A stretch of DNA of 64,000 nt from JAWVZS01 sp964507825 (GTDB lineage Archaea > Thermoproteota > Nitrososphaeria > Nitrososphaerales > Nitrosopumilaceae): NCBI GenBank assembly GCA_964507825.1, contig CAZDQM010000020.1, positions 1 through 64,000 on the forward strand, given 5' to 3'. Shown here one piece after another: positions 33,849 through 43,316 of the stretch (position 1 is its first letter; every line of letters starts with the position of its first letter). Under the pieces are notes generated by a model. That model searched no databases and was not told where the DNA came from. It saw only the letters and a program-made list of their open reading frames with translations. The position numbers and the translations under genes were made by a program.

Positions 33849-34010
33849 ATGCCAGTCAAAGTAACATGCGGCAAATGTGGTGAAAAAATTACCGACATGA
33901 AAATGCTAAAGCCGTTAAAGGATGTGATGAATCCCTACCATGGAAAATGTCCATCATGCGGACAGACACTGTCCACATCGGAATTCACCTTAGACGTACA
34001 GGACGCTTGA
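33849..34010 (+). CDS. 53-residue zinc-ribbon protein
   Basis: Starts at ATG 33849 with TATA-like tttttaatta about 27 bases upstream. Sequence features are VTCGKCGEKITDMKML and GKCPSCGQTLSTSEF, two CxxC pairs about 27 residues apart, then an acidic end. A stand-alone zinc ribbon of the kind abundant in Thaumarchaeota; target unknown. It lies between the DUF35 gene and the HTH/ATP-cone gene. Confidence 0.72.
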   Translation: MPVKVTCGKCGEKITDMKMLKPLKDVMNPYHGKCPSCGQTLSTSEFTLDVQDA

Positions 34011-34072
34011 TCCCGAAAACCCCATTATCTGGCATTCACAATTCTTATTTAGTGTAATTTTTTATAATACGC

Positions 34073-36160
34073 ATGGAAGTAAGTGAAGAGGTAGTGGAAC
34101 CCAAGCGCGGCATTTTGCAATCCACCTCAAGACGCGTGAGAATGATCTTTTCTGTCATGGCAAGCCCAAACCGAATCGACATCCTCAGAATTCTCAACTC
34201 AAAGGGACCGCTCACATATTCGGAGCTAAAATCCCTCGCCGGCTTCAAGTCCAAAAAGGAGAGCGGCAAGTTTGCATATCATCTAAGAAAGCTCCTAAAA
34301 CAATCACTTGTGGCACTCAACAAGTCCGAGCGCAGGTACACGATTACAAACCTTGGAAAACTTGTCCTAAGCCTTGCTAGGCAAATTGAGGAAAGATCAA
34401 TCATTGAGGGCGGCAAGATGTATGTCAGATCATCAAATGCATCCATTGACGAGTTTAACTCACATAAAATCGTCCAATCACTTGTCAGAGAGGGCGGCCT
34501 TCCGATGGAACTAGCGCAGAAAATTACCGAAGAGGTGGAAAATAGGATCTATAAATACCAGACAGCATATTTGTCGGGTCCCCTGATCCGTGAAATGGTA
34601 AACTCCGTTCTGCTTGAGCATGGTCATGAAGAATACCGGAGCAAGCTTGCACGCCTAGGCATGCCCGTCTTTGACGTTCAGGAGATGATCTCCAACATAG
34701 ATAATATAGATAACGGTGCCGAGGGGCTGCTCTTTAAAATGGGCCAGCGAATATTCAACGAGCACCTTTTGATTAATATGCTACCCAAGGACGTGGTCGA
34801 TTCACACCTAACCGGGGACATACACATCACAAATCCCGGGGTCTGGTCACTGCTACCCGATACAATCTTCATCAATGCCAAGGAACTGCTTGATGACGGC
34901 ATCGATCTTGGCGGAAAGCATCTTGACGTTTCGCGGCCCGCATCCGCAAAAACCCTAGACGATCTTGCAACCTCACTGTCAATCATCATTTCACTGATTA
35001 CAAAAGAGGCATCACAAGAGGTTGTAATTGACGCTGTACCCCAACTGTTTTCCAAACATTCAAAGAACGTTCCAGAGCTAGAAAACAGGCTGACAAGCAC
35101 GTTTGCAACCGCATCACCGGCATCCAAGTACAGTGAACAGACAACATCCGTCTCGATCCGCCTGCAGCTTGGATCTGAAAACAAGGTAACTAGTGCAATT
35201 CTAAACGCATACCATAACTATGTGAGGATAACCCCGATGCCAAAGATCGGACTGGTTGTTGACTATGACAAGGGTAAAATGCATAATGTCTCCAGAAAAC
35301 TTGCAGAGATTATTTCACTGGGCGGCATTGTAACATTTAGCAAGGGGCACATGTCTAGTTCGGGCATTACAAACCTGTCCAAGGCCGCTACATCCACATC
35401 AATCAAGCTGCAATCGGTATCAATCAACCTGCCAAGACTTGCATTTGAGTCAAACAAGGATGCGACATATTTTCGCGCAAGACTGGCATTGCTAATGAAG
35501 CCCGCGTTGGACTCATTGGTACTACGAAAGAATAACGTCACCGATCTGACTAGGCGCGCACTGAATCCGGTTCTTGCCAAAAACTCTCAGTACATTCAAA
35601 AGAGCTCAGCAACCCTGATCATCAATCTAGTGGGCCTGCAAGAAGCAGTCTTTAACATTTTAGGATATAAAAATGACAGGGCAGGCCGCAGCATACTGAA
35701 CAAGGTAGTCGAGACCGCCATAAACGTGGCCTCCAAAAATGGCAAGGGGGCGGGCGTCGACGTCAAAATCTGTATGATTGACAGTGATGCCGCCGCTAGG
35801 TTCTCCGATCTAGACGCCAAAAAATACGGCAAAAACTCCATCCTAGGAGAGGATGATTCGGATCTGTACAGCCAATCCGTGATGTTGCAGGCGTCAGATA
35901 TTGCAGGATTTGACGCAAAAAGCGACGATATCGTCATGTGCAACCTGCTTGCACAGGCGTTTAATGGAGGGCTTGCCATAAAGCTAGGCATTGCAAGGGA
36001 CGCCTCCGTAGATGACATTAAAAAGGTCATTGAAAAGACCGTGAGACTTGTTCCCTTCTTTACCCCGATCAAGGACGTGCCGATATGTGGCGAGTGTGGC
36101 TTTAAGGGTGAGGGACTAGTGGACAAGTGCCCGAGATGTAAATCGTCATATATTCTCTGA
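34073..36160 (+). CDS. HTH + ATP-cone + degenerate NrdD protein (candidate nucleotide-sensing regulator)
   Basis: 695 residues. N-terminal winged HTH (about 20-105; MASPNRIDILRILNSKGPL, ArsR-like), then an ATP-cone (about 115-205; MYVRSSNASIDEFNSHKIVQ), then a body resembling anaerobic class III ribonucleotide reductase (DSHLTGDIHITNPGVWSLLP; family form is AHLxGDIHIHDL). The end has the NrdD zinc site, Cys672/675 and Cys686/689 (CGECG and CPRC), but the protein stops six residues later. The glycyl-radical loop (RVxGY) that follows this site in true NrdD is missing, so it cannot be an active reductase. With a DNA-binding domain and a dATP/ATP sensor, it is a good candidate regulator of the adjacent class II reductase gene. 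Confidence 0.85.
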   Translation: MEVSEEVVEPKRGILQSTSRRVRMIFSVMASPNRIDILRILNSKGPLTYSELKSLAGFKSKKESGKFAYHLRKLLKQSLVALNKSERRYTITNLGKLVLSLARQIEERSIIEGGKMYVRSSNASIDEFNSHKIVQSLVREGGLPMELAQKITEEVENRIYKYQTAYLSGPLIREMVNSVLLEHGHEEYRSKLARLGMPVFDVQEMISNIDNIDNGAEGLLFKMGQRIFNEHLLINMLPKDVVDSHLTGDIHITNPGVWSLLPDTIFINAKELLDDGIDLGGKHLDVSRPASAKTLDDLATSLSIIISLITKEASQEVVIDAVPQLFSKHSKNVPELENRLTSTFATASPASKYSEQTTSVSIRLQLGSENKVTSAILNAYHNYVRITPMPKIGLVVDYDKGKMHNVSRKLAEIISLGGIVTFSKGHMSSSGITNLSKAATSTSIKLQSVSINLPRLAFESNKDATYFRARLALLMKPALDSLVLRKNNVTDLTRRALNPVLAKNSQYIQKSSATLIINLVGLQEAVFNILGYKNDRAGRSILNKVVETAINVASKNGKGAGVDVKICMIDSDAAARFSDLDAKKYGKNSILGEDDSDLYSQSVMLQASDIAGFDAKSDDIVMCNLLAQAFNGGLAIKLGIARDASVDDIKKVIEKTVRLVPFFTPIKDVPICGECGFKGEGLVDKCPRCKSSYIL

Positions 36161-36360
36161 AATTCGTTAATCCGACCTAGGACCTGCCGTTTTCCCACTA
36201 CCATCCGTGCCGATCTCCTACTAGTATTTTATGGCCGGAAACAGTATGCCCCCTAGAATCTGGCAGCGATCACGGCAGCCCCCCTGCCGATCATGCAGTC
36301 CGATTCATTTTAGATCGATACAAAAAAAGTTGAGCTGGTGATCCAATCATTTCGTAGATA

Positions 36361-36408
36361 ATTTAATATGCAAATGATTTCTAGCGGTTATGGGGAGGAT
36401 TATAATTG
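36361..36408 (+). promoter_or_regulatory. Promoter, leader and Shine-Dalgarno of nrdJ
   Basis: TATA-like atttaata (36361-36368), then ggggagg (36392-36398) 7 bases before the TTG start at 36406. A strong Shine-Dalgarno with a TTG start contrasts with the mostly leaderless genes nearby. The rest of the 245-base spacer (36161-36405) holds nothing recognisable. Confidence 0.6.
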
Positions 36409-39060
36409 GATAATTCACAAATAGAGAGTTCTATCGGAGAGATCCGTAAGAGGAATGGAAAGGTTACATCCTTTAACAAGGATAAAATTTCTAATGCCAT
36501 TTTCAAGGCACTAGCCGCCACATCTGAAGCCGATCGTGGCCTTGCAGACCAACTAACGGATGGTGTGCTCGAAAAACTGCTAAAGCAGGGGTTTTCAGCG
36601 TCCCGCCCTCCGAGCGTGGAGGACATACAAGACATGGTAGAGTCCACCTTGATTGAGAGCGGATTAAGCGAGATTGCCAAGGCATACATCCTGTACCGGC
36701 AGGAGAGGCGGAAGCTCCGCGATGAAAAGATGAACCTCATCAATACAAAACAACTTGATCCCGTGGCCAAAAAGTTTGATCTAAACTGCCTGCGCGTCCT
36801 GGCATCAAGGTACCTTCTGCGAAACAACAAAAACGAGATCATTGAAACCCCGACCCAAATGTTTGAGCGCGTCGCGCTCTTGGTTGGAATTGGAGACATG
36901 ATGTATGACTCGCGCATCTTTGCAAGGGACGAGAACCATCCGCAAAACGTCGAGGAGGCCAAGTCATATCTTGAAAAGCTGGACAGCTTTGACTACAAGT
37001 TCAAAATCGGAGAGTACTACCTAAACAAGTACCACTTTCGATCTCTGATCAATCATTATGTCGCACTTGCAGGCAAAGGAATGATGAAGGTCAGCTTCAA
37101 GGACGTCCTTACATTTCTTGCATCAAAAAAATTCGACAACTATGGGGACAAGATCAAAGAATACTTTGACCTGATGATATCCCAGGACTTTCTGCCAAAC
37201 TCGCCGACAATGATGAATGCGGGAGGCCGCCTAGGACAACTGTCTGCATGCTTTGTACTAGACATGCCTGACGACATGGAAAAAATCATGAAATCCACAT
37301 CCGATGCCGCGTTGATCTTCAAGTCCGGCGGCGGGGTGGGAATAAACTATTCGGACCTAAGGCAGGAGGGCGACATTGTAGCTTCGACATCCGGGGTTGC
37401 ATCAGGTCCGGTCTCCTTTATGAACATCATCAACACCGTCACCGAGGTCGTAAAACAGGGCGGCAAGCGCAGGGGCGCAAACATGGGAATCATTGAGGCA
37501 TGGCATCCGGATGTTGAACGGTTCATTACGAACAAGACCGAGCCGGGCGTTTTGGAAAACTTTAACGTCAGTGTTGGGATATGGGAGGACTTTTGGAACG
37601 CACTTGTCAACACGGAGGACGGCAAATATATGCTGAGAAGCACACGTGACAAGTCGCCCGTAAAGGAGGTAAGTGCACACCAATTAATCGATCTGATCGC
37701 TTTATCTGCATGGAAGAGCGCCGAACCGGGACTGATCTTCTTTGATCAAATCAACAAATATAACGTCTTTGCCAAGGCACGCGGCGCACCACTCCGTGCT
37801 ACAAACCCATGCGGGGAGCAGAGCCTTTATCCGTACGAGTCCTGCAACCTTGGATCGATCAACCTTGCAAATCTTGTAAAGCGCAAGGCCGATGGCGGGT
37901 ATGAATTTGACTGGCAGAGGTATGAGGAGACGATCCGCAAGACCACGAGATTCCTTGACAACGTGATCGACGTCAACCATTACCCCGTTGAGGAGATCAC
38001 CACGGCATCAAAGGATTCTAGAAGGATCGGACTTGGAGTAATGGGGGTAGCAGATCTTCTTTACAAACTACGAATCCCGTACAATTCCAAGGAGGGGTAC
38101 GAGCTCCAGTCCAAGCTTTCCGAGGCGCTGACATACTATTCCATGGAAGAAAGCGTTGCACTGGCCAAATCAAGAGGCAAGTTTCCACTTTGCTCCAAGA
38201 CGGAGTTCCCCGAGGGAAAGATTCCCGTCGCCGGATACTATGAAAAATCCGAAAAGGAGCATTCGTTTGACTGGGACGCGCTAATTGAGAAAATCCAAAG
38301 GCATGGAATCAGGAACGTTCTCACCACGACCGTGGCGCCGACCGGAACACTTTCCATGATTGCCGACTGTACAAACGGAATGGAGCCCACCTTTGCGCTG
38401 GTTTTTGAAAAACGCGTCACCGTTGGCAAGTTCTTCTATACAAACAAAGTCTTTGAACAGGTATTGCGTGACAACGGACTGTACAGCGAGGCGCTCTTGG
38501 CAAAAATTGCAGACAACTACGGCTCCGTCCAGGGGATGGATGAAATTCCCGACTGGATTCAAAGGGTATTTGTCACTGCCATGGACATTCACTGGGCCGA
38601 TCACCTGATGGCACAGTCCGTGTGGCAGCAATGGATTGGCAACGCAATTGCCAAGACGATTAACATGCCTTACGATGTGACCGCAGATGATGTCAAGGCG
38701 TCTTACCTGCTTGCACACGAGCTGGGGCTCAAGGGAATCACCGTGTATCGTGACGGTTCACGGCACCAACAGGTGCTTCATATGACCAGTGAAAGCGCAA
38801 CCAAGACCTTTGACGTGTCCCCAACCCGTTATGTTACAGACTTTGTAACCAACCACATCGGCAACTCGTACATCCGCTCCCAAGTCGACAATGCACTGCG
38901 CCTAAAGGTATCATCGGTGGAGGCCATTTCAGGCAAGCCTATAGTCAAGAGCGAGATTTCTGAGGAGAGACTCTGTCCCACATGCAAAAACAACCTTGTC
39001 TTTGTAGAAGGGTGCAGCATATGCATCGAATGCGGATACAGTGGATGCACATCCGGCTAG
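36406..39060 (+). CDS. nrdJ: Adenosylcobalamin-dependent (class II) ribonucleotide reductase
   Basis: 884 residues. N-terminal ATP-cone (KRNGKVTSFNKDKISNAIFK), then the ten-stranded barrel with LSACFVLDMPDD (redox Cys), the finger loop ATNPCGEQSLYPYESCNLGS (NPCGE with the radical Cys and Glu), APTGTLSMIADCTNGMEP, and a C-terminal Cys cluster (CPTCKNN and CSICIECGYSGC) that passes electrons to the active site. It makes deoxynucleotides using B12, the same cofactor as the mutase in this window. The start is TTG 36406 behind a strong Shine-Dalgarno. The upstream HTH/ATP-cone protein may regulate it. Confidence 0.95.
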   Translation: MDNSQIESSIGEIRKRNGKVTSFNKDKISNAIFKALAATSEADRGLADQLTDGVLEKLLKQGFSASRPPSVEDIQDMVESTLIESGLSEIAKAYILYRQERRKLRDEKMNLINTKQLDPVAKKFDLNCLRVLASRYLLRNNKNEIIETPTQMFERVALLVGIGDMMYDSRIFARDENHPQNVEEAKSYLEKLDSFDYKFKIGEYYLNKYHFRSLINHYVALAGKGMMKVSFKDVLTFLASKKFDNYGDKIKEYFDLMISQDFLPNSPTMMNAGGRLGQLSACFVLDMPDDMEKIMKSTSDAALIFKSGGGVGINYSDLRQEGDIVASTSGVASGPVSFMNIINTVTEVVKQGGKRRGANMGIIEAWHPDVERFITNKTEPGVLENFNVSVGIWEDFWNALVNTEDGKYMLRSTRDKSPVKEVSAHQLIDLIALSAWKSAEPGLIFFDQINKYNVFAKARGAPLRATNPCGEQSLYPYESCNLGSINLANLVKRKADGGYEFDWQRYEETIRKTTRFLDNVIDVNHYPVEEITTASKDSRRIGLGVMGVADLLYKLRIPYNSKEGYELQSKLSEALTYYSMEESVALAKSRGKFPLCSKTEFPEGKIPVAGYYEKSEKEHSFDWDALIEKIQRHGIRNVLTTTVAPTGTLSMIADCTNGMEPTFALVFEKRVTVGKFFYTNKVFEQVLRDNGLYSEALLAKIADNYGSVQGMDEIPDWIQRVFVTAMDIHWADHLMAQSVWQQWIGNAIAKTINMPYDVTADDVKASYLLAHELGLKGITVYRDGSRHQQVLHMTSESATKTFDVSPTRYVTDFVTNHIGNSYIRSQVDNALRLKVSSVEAISGKPIVKSEISEERLCPTCKNNLVFVEGCSICIECGYSGCTSG

Positions 39061-39106
39061 GATACACATCACAACTTTTTTACCCCCTTTTTCATTTTTG
39101 TACAGA

Positions 39107-40225
39107 GTGGACAGAAAAGCGCTCATAGGCATCTTGGTGATTACCGTTGCAATCGGCGCGTCAATGGCGCTTACGTTTCAGACGTTTGATGCGGCGCTCA
39201 ATACCCAGATCAACAACCCAAAAATCGGCCTTGTCGTCAACTCGCCGACCTCTATACCTGACGTGGAACAGATCAGCAACATTTATGCGCAGGCCGCCTC
39301 GACGCACGCTGGGCGCAGTAACGTTTACGTGTTCTGGGATATTATCGAGCCGCACAAGGGCGAGTATGATTGGAAACAGTCCGACATATTGATGAGCCTG
39401 AACAAAAACAACAACCTCAAGGTGACACTTTATTTTTCACTAATTAACGGAAAAACCTTGGGCCCGTTCCCGGACTGGATTGGAAATCCGAACCTGATAT
39501 CGGTGAACCCTGCACAGGTAGCATCCACCCTAGACGCGATTCTTACTAGGTACCACATTATTGATTCGGTGATCATTGCGGGGGAGGCCGACGAGCACTT
39601 TAGATACAACGAGCAAAACATTCCCGTATATAGGGAACTCTTCGAGCAGATATACGGGGAGCTAAAGTCCAAGCATCCGGACGTACAGTTTGGCAACGCT
39701 TATTCCCTGCATGGGGTAATAAACAAGGATCTGCGCCATATAGTGGCGGATCTTGACGTGGGCGACTTTGTTGGGTTTACCTATTTCCCGGTGGACTCTT
39801 TGAATGAGATCTCAAAGACTCCTGATGAGGCGGCAAAGGACCTAGAGTACGCCTTGGATCTTGCAGGAGACAAAAATGTTGGGTTTTTTGAGGTGGGCTG
39901 GAGCACGTCTGACTTTGTAAACGGGGGAGAGGCTGATCAGCAAAAATTCATCAGCAACTCGTTTGACTTTTACAATGAATATAGCCAGGAGATTGAATTT
40001 TTTACGTGGTACCGCCAGTATGATAGGCCTGAGGGAACATGCGCCGTCAGCACAGACGCGCATGACTCCAAGATCTCCATAACTGGCGGCTCTGGCCTTG
40101 GAGGCAACGAACATGTGGTTGAGCGCCTAAGCAGGTTTGTGTGCAACGCGGGCCTGATTGATTCGGAAGGAAATCCAAAACCTGGATGGGATGAATTTAC
40201 TCGGCAGATAATGCAGAGCTACTGA
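39107..40225 (+). CDS. Membrane-anchored glycoside-hydrolase-like barrel protein
   Basis: 372 residues from GTG 39107, which directly precedes a signal anchor (ALIGILVITVAIGASMALTF). The outside domain reads like a TIM barrel: VVNSPTSIPDVEQIS, YVFWDIIEPHKGEYDW, a possible acid/base in IAGEADEHFRYNEQN, and a possible nucleophile in GFFEVGWSTSDFVNGGEADQ. This resembles GH family barrels with Glu pairs, but the family is not certain. The start at 39041 would place hydrophilic sequence within the upstream gene's end and is disfavoured. It ends at TGA overlapping the next gene's ATG by one base. Confidence 0.78.
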   Translation: MDRKALIGILVITVAIGASMALTFQTFDAALNTQINNPKIGLVVNSPTSIPDVEQISNIYAQAASTHAGRSNVYVFWDIIEPHKGEYDWKQSDILMSLNKNNNLKVTLYFSLINGKTLGPFPDWIGNPNLISVNPAQVASTLDAILTRYHIIDSVIIAGEADEHFRYNEQNIPVYRELFEQIYGELKSKHPDVQFGNAYSLHGVINKDLRHIVADLDVGDFVGFTYFPVDSLNEISKTPDEAAKDLEYALDLAGDKNVGFFEVGWSTSDFVNGGEADQQKFISNSFDFYNEYSQEIEFFTWYRQYDRPEGTCAVSTDAHDSKISITGGSGLGGNEHVVERLSRFVCNAGLIDSEGNPKPGWDEFTRQIMQSY

Positions 40226-40896
40226 TGATGACCTCGCTGATCTTCGCCGAGTCCGCACTTGAGATCGTCCCGGATAATCTGCAACGACACAGATCCATAA
40301 CTACATACGCAAGAAGGCTGGGCAAGCATCCATCTGAGATTCTACTGGACAACTCTTGGCACCATGCCGCAATGCGGGGGCTGGAAAACGAGATCAAGCG
40401 CGGCAGGCCTGACATCATTCACCAAAGCCTGCTGGCATCCACGTGCATTCCATTATACCATGAGCACAGGATCCAGGTTTACATCCATACCGTAGCTGAC
40501 AAGGTAATTCGAGTGGGCAGGGGCGTAAACCTTCCAAAGAGCTACCACAGGTTCCAAGGCGTCTTTGAAAAGTTATTCCGGGATGCAAGCATCTCTGATG
40601 AATCTAGGATGCTACTAGACGTGCAAGATATGAAGCTCGCGAAACTTGTCGAGGAGATCGGCCCCTCTAGAACCGTCGGCCTGACTCGGGAGGGGGCCGG
40701 CAGCTCATGCCATGATGTCGCAGGCATGCTTGACGATGATGCGTGCCTGATTATAGGCGGATTTCAGAAGGGACACTTTGCCGAATCCACAAAAAAATCA
40801 ATTGATGAGATGTATGGTGTGGACGAGGCTTCACTGGAGTCTCACGTTGTAGCAAGCAGAGTCCTTTACGAATATGAAAAAACGATTTTTATGTAG
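40225..40896 (+). CDS. nep1: Nep1/Emg1 rRNA pseudouridine N1-methyltransferase
   Basis: 223 residues, the normal archaeal length. It contains LIFAESALEIVP (family LExAxLE region), LLDNSWHHAAMRGLENEIKR and the SPOUT knot near the C-terminus (CLIIGGFQKGHF). Nep1 methylates the hypermodified pseudouridine of helix 35 in 16S rRNA and acts in small-subunit assembly. Its start ATG shares a base with the previous stop. Downstream lie tRNA-Gly, RNase P subunit Rpp21, S19e and PDCD5, a known archaeal translation cluster. Confidence 0.95.
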   Translation: MMTSLIFAESALEIVPDNLQRHRSITTYARRLGKHPSEILLDNSWHHAAMRGLENEIKRGRPDIIHQSLLASTCIPLYHEHRIQVYIHTVADKVIRVGRGVNLPKSYHRFQGVFEKLFRDASISDESRMLLDVQDMKLAKLVEEIGPSRTVGLTREGAGSSCHDVAGMLDDDACLIIGGFQKGHFAESTKKSIDEMYGVDEASLESHVVASRVLYEYEKTIFM

Positions 40897-40918
40897 GATT
40901 TTGTGCTTGCTTTGATGT

Positions 40919-40991
40919 GCGGTCATAGTATAGCCTGGTAGTACGCTGGCCTTCCAAGCCCGTCACCCGGGTTCAAATCCCGGTGACCGCA
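40919..40991 (+). tRNA. tRNA-Gly (anticodon TCC)
   Basis: A 73-base cloverleaf without intron. Acceptor stem gcggtca/tgaccgc, T stem ccggg-ttcaaat-cccgg, anticodon loop cttccaa with anticodon TCC at 40953-40955, discriminator A. The anticodon stem (ctggc/gcccg) has one U-C mismatch at the second pair. CCA is not encoded in full. It lies between nep1 and rpp21. Confidence 0.95.
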
Positions 40992-41034
40992 CCTGTACTA
41001 AAACAAATTTTTACGGGAACCGTGATTTAATATT

Positions 41035-41337
41035 ATGAAGCCCGCGATCAAGCAAATTGCACTTGAAAGAATGCGAATTTTAATCTTCAACGCGGCATCC
41101 AATGCACGGAAGAACCCTCCACTTGCACAGCGGCAGGCCATGCTTGCAAGAAGAATTAGTACAAAATACAAGATCCGCATGCCATATGAAGTCAGGATGA
41201 CATTCTGCAAAAAATGCAAGAGCTTCATCGCGCCCGGAGTCCATGCGCGAATCAGAACAGGAGGGTCCTCGGTCAAATCAATACGCATAACCTGCCGCTT
41301 TTGCGGGCATGTCTGCCGTAAAATATTGCCTTCATGA
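41035..41337 (+). CDS. rnp4: RNase P protein component 4 (Rpp21/Rnp4)
   Basis: 100 residues. N-terminal helices (QIALERMRILIFNAAS and NPPLAQRQAMLARRIS) that pair with Rpp29, then the zinc ribbon FCKKCKSFIAPG with ITCRFCGHVCRK. Protein subunit of the archaeal RNase P that matures tRNA 5' ends. It lies 43 bases after a tRNA gene, next to S19e and PDCD5 as in many archaea. Confidence 0.93.
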   Translation: MKPAIKQIALERMRILIFNAASNARKNPPLAQRQAMLARRISTKYKIRMPYEVRMTFCKKCKSFIAPGVHARIRTGGSSVKSIRITCRFCGHVCRKILPS

Positions 41338-41345
41338 TTTATAAA
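41338..41345 (+). promoter_or_regulatory. TATA box of the S19e gene
   Basis: tttataaa directly after the rnp4 stop and about 28 bases before ATG 41369. Inferred from spacing. Confidence 0.5.
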
Positions 41346-41368
41346 GCGACTGCCGGAATTTTGATCTA

Positions 41369-41821
41369 ATGGCAAAGATATATGATGTTCCGGCTGATGC
41401 CCTCATCTCGGAGCTAGCCGAGATACTAAAGGGCGAAGATATTACGGCACCGGACTGGACATCCTTTGTAAAGACCGGGGTTCATGCAGACAAGCCCCCG
41501 CATGAAAGCGATTGGTGGCATACAAGATGTGCATCCCTACTGAGAAAAATTTACCTTTACGGACCCATTGGAGTTAACGAATTAAGAAAAGAGTACGGTG
41601 GCGGCAAACCGCGCGGATACGGGGCGGCAAAACACAGGGATGCTGGAGGGGCCATCATCAGGAACGCGGTGCATGAGCTAGAAAGGCTGGGCTATGTGGA
41701 AAAGGTTGAAAAGAAGGGCCGGATACTGTCAAAACAAGGGATGCAGAAACTTGACAGGCTTGCCACTGAAATTCTAAAAAGGATGGCCGCAGAAAATCCC
41801 ATGCTCAAGATATATGCTTGA
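41369..41821 (+). CDS. rps19e: 30S ribosomal protein S19e
   Basis: 150 residues. Family motifs WTSFVKTGVHADKPP, WWHTRCASLLRKIYLYGPIG and GKPRGYGAAKHRDAGGAIIR. It is an archaeal and eukaryotic small-subunit protein with a winged-helix fold needed for 16S rRNA maturation. It has its own TATA box and is followed after 6 bases by PDCD5, with which it is co-transcribed. Confidence 0.96.
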   Translation: MAKIYDVPADALISELAEILKGEDITAPDWTSFVKTGVHADKPPHESDWWHTRCASLLRKIYLYGPIGVNELRKEYGGGKPRGYGAAKHRDAGGAIIRNAVHELERLGYVEKVEKKGRILSKQGMQKLDRLATEILKRMAAENPMLKIYA

Positions 41822-41827
41822 AATGCG

Positions 41828-42133
41828 ATGAGTCTACCCAACACGGATGAATTTAACACTCGGGATGGCGCGGCCGGAGCGGATTTTAATGCGCAAAGGG
41901 AGATTGAGGCGCAAAAAGAGTTGGCCCTAAGACAAATCCTAGAGCCGGCAGCTAGGTCGAGACTGAACAATGTCAAGATGGTGAGACCGGAGCTAGCAAA
42001 CGCAGTCGAAAACTACCTAATCGGGGCCGGGGCACAGGGAAAGCTGCCGTCCCCTATAACCGATGAACAACTAAAGCAGATCCTGCTGTCAGCGCAGCAA
42101 CCAAAGCGTGACTTTAAAATCAACCGTGTATAA
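41828..42133 (+). CDS. PDCD5-family DNA-binding protein
   Basis: 101 residues. The conserved core reads LALRQILEPAARSRLNNVKM, RPELANAVENYLIGAGAQGK and ITDEQLKQILLSAQQPKRDF. This compact triple-helix protein binds nucleic acid and is part of the translation cluster next to S19e across archaea. The molecular role is not well known. Confidence 0.94.
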   Translation: MSLPNTDEFNTRDGAAGADFNAQREIEAQKELALRQILEPAARSRLNNVKMVRPELANAVENYLIGAGAQGKLPSPITDEQLKQILLSAQQPKRDFKINRV

Positions 42134-42196
42134 GGCAGGCTGATTCCACGCTCGGCACCGCATCATTTGCGCCCGCACGCCGGCATCACAATCACA

Positions 42197-42207
42197 AATT
42201 ATAATTA
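42197..42207 (+). promoter_or_regulatory. TATA box of the dehydrogenase gene at 42230
   Basis: aattataatta, about 28 bases before ATG 42230. It settles the start at 42230 rather than 42167. Confidence 0.6.
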
Positions 42208-42229
42208 TGGGATTTGTGAGCCTGTACTT

Positions 42230-43309
42230 ATGAAAGCAGTAGTGTATAACGAATACGCGCCAGATGATAATTATGCTAGTATCCTCAAAGTCCAGGATAT
42301 AGACGATCCAAAACCAAAGCCAGATGAGGTTATTTTTACAAACAAGGCATCTGCCTTGAACTATAACGACATTTGGGGAATGAGGGGGGTCCCTGTGGCA
42401 GTCCCACTTCCACACGTGTCCGGCTCGGACGTGGCCGGGGACGTTATTGCCGTGGGCGATGATGTCACAAACTTTAAGGTTGGAGACAGGGTGGTGTCAC
42501 ATTCCAACCTTGCATGTCGTGTATGCAGTGCGTGTACTGATGGCAGAGAATTCGACTGCATAAAAAGGCAGGTATGGGGCTTTCAAACAGGCCCGCTATG
42601 GGGTGCCTACTGCGAACAGATTCACCTGCCCGAGGTCAACGTTTCAAAGATTCCAGACGGTGTCTCATATGACGAGGCGGCGGCAGCATCAATGACCCTT
42701 TTGACATCATGGCACATGCTAGTTGGTAGGGCTAGGATTAAACCCGGACAGACCGTACTCATCATGGGAGGAGGCTCTGGCGTGGGAAGCTTTGGGATCC
42801 AAATTGCCAAGCTATACAACTGTGACGTTATTGCAACTGCAAGCCCGGACAAACTAGACAAGTGTCTTGAGCTGGGCGCAGACTATGCGGTGGATCACCG
42901 AAAGGACGACTGGAGCAAGGATGTATTCCGGATATCCAAAGAAATCGCAAAAACAAAGGGCGAGGCCCCCGGTATCGATATTTCATTTGATCACATCGGC
43001 CAGACACATTGGAACAAGCAACTGACCATGCTAAAATATGGGGCGACTCTGGTCTCATGCGGTGCAACAACGGGCTATGACGCGCACACGGATTTGAGGC
43101 ACATCTTCTTCAAGGGGACCAACATCCTAGGCTCTACGCAGGGAACCAAGGCGGAGCTTGATGCGGGCCTGTACTGGATGGGCAAGGGAAAGATAAAGTC
43201 CGCCATTGACTCTGTTTATAGCTTTGAACAGGCGGCAGAGGCGCACACCAAGATGCTAACTGGAAAGGGACTCTTTGGCAAAATCTTAATGAAGCCAGAG
43301 GGAGCCTAG
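42230..43309 (+). CDS. Zinc-type medium-chain dehydrogenase (acryloyl/crotonyl-CoA reductase-like)
   Basis: 359 residues. GroES-like N-terminal domain (LPHVSGSDVAGDVIAVGDDV), structural zinc site with four Cys (CRVCSACTDGREFDC), and NAD(P)H Rossmann fold (VLIMGGGSGVGSFGIQIAKL). The subfamily is close to acryloyl-CoA and crotonyl-CoA reductases and quinone-oxidoreductase-like enzymes. In an organism using the HP/HB cycle, acryloyl-CoA reduction is a plausible job, and a CitE-like lyase follows 7 bases downstream, pointing to CoA esters. Substrate not proven. Confidence 0.82.
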   Translation: MKAVVYNEYAPDDNYASILKVQDIDDPKPKPDEVIFTNKASALNYNDIWGMRGVPVAVPLPHVSGSDVAGDVIAVGDDVTNFKVGDRVVSHSNLACRVCSACTDGREFDCIKRQVWGFQTGPLWGAYCEQIHLPEVNVSKIPDGVSYDEAAAASMTLLTSWHMLVGRARIKPGQTVLIMGGGSGVGSFGIQIAKLYNCDVIATASPDKLDKCLELGADYAVDHRKDDWSKDVFRISKEIAKTKGEAPGIDISFDHIGQTHWNKQLTMLKYGATLVSCGATTGYDAHTDLRHIFFKGTNILGSTQGTKAELDAGLYWMGKGKIKSAIDSVYSFEQAAEAHTKMLTGKGLFGKILMKPEGA

Positions 43310-43316
43310 CCACTTT

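Noticed and set aside
39041..39106. Upstream extension of the barrel protein start
   Set aside because: It would overlap the nrdJ end with hydrophilic sequence ahead of the signal anchor; GTG 39107 fits better.
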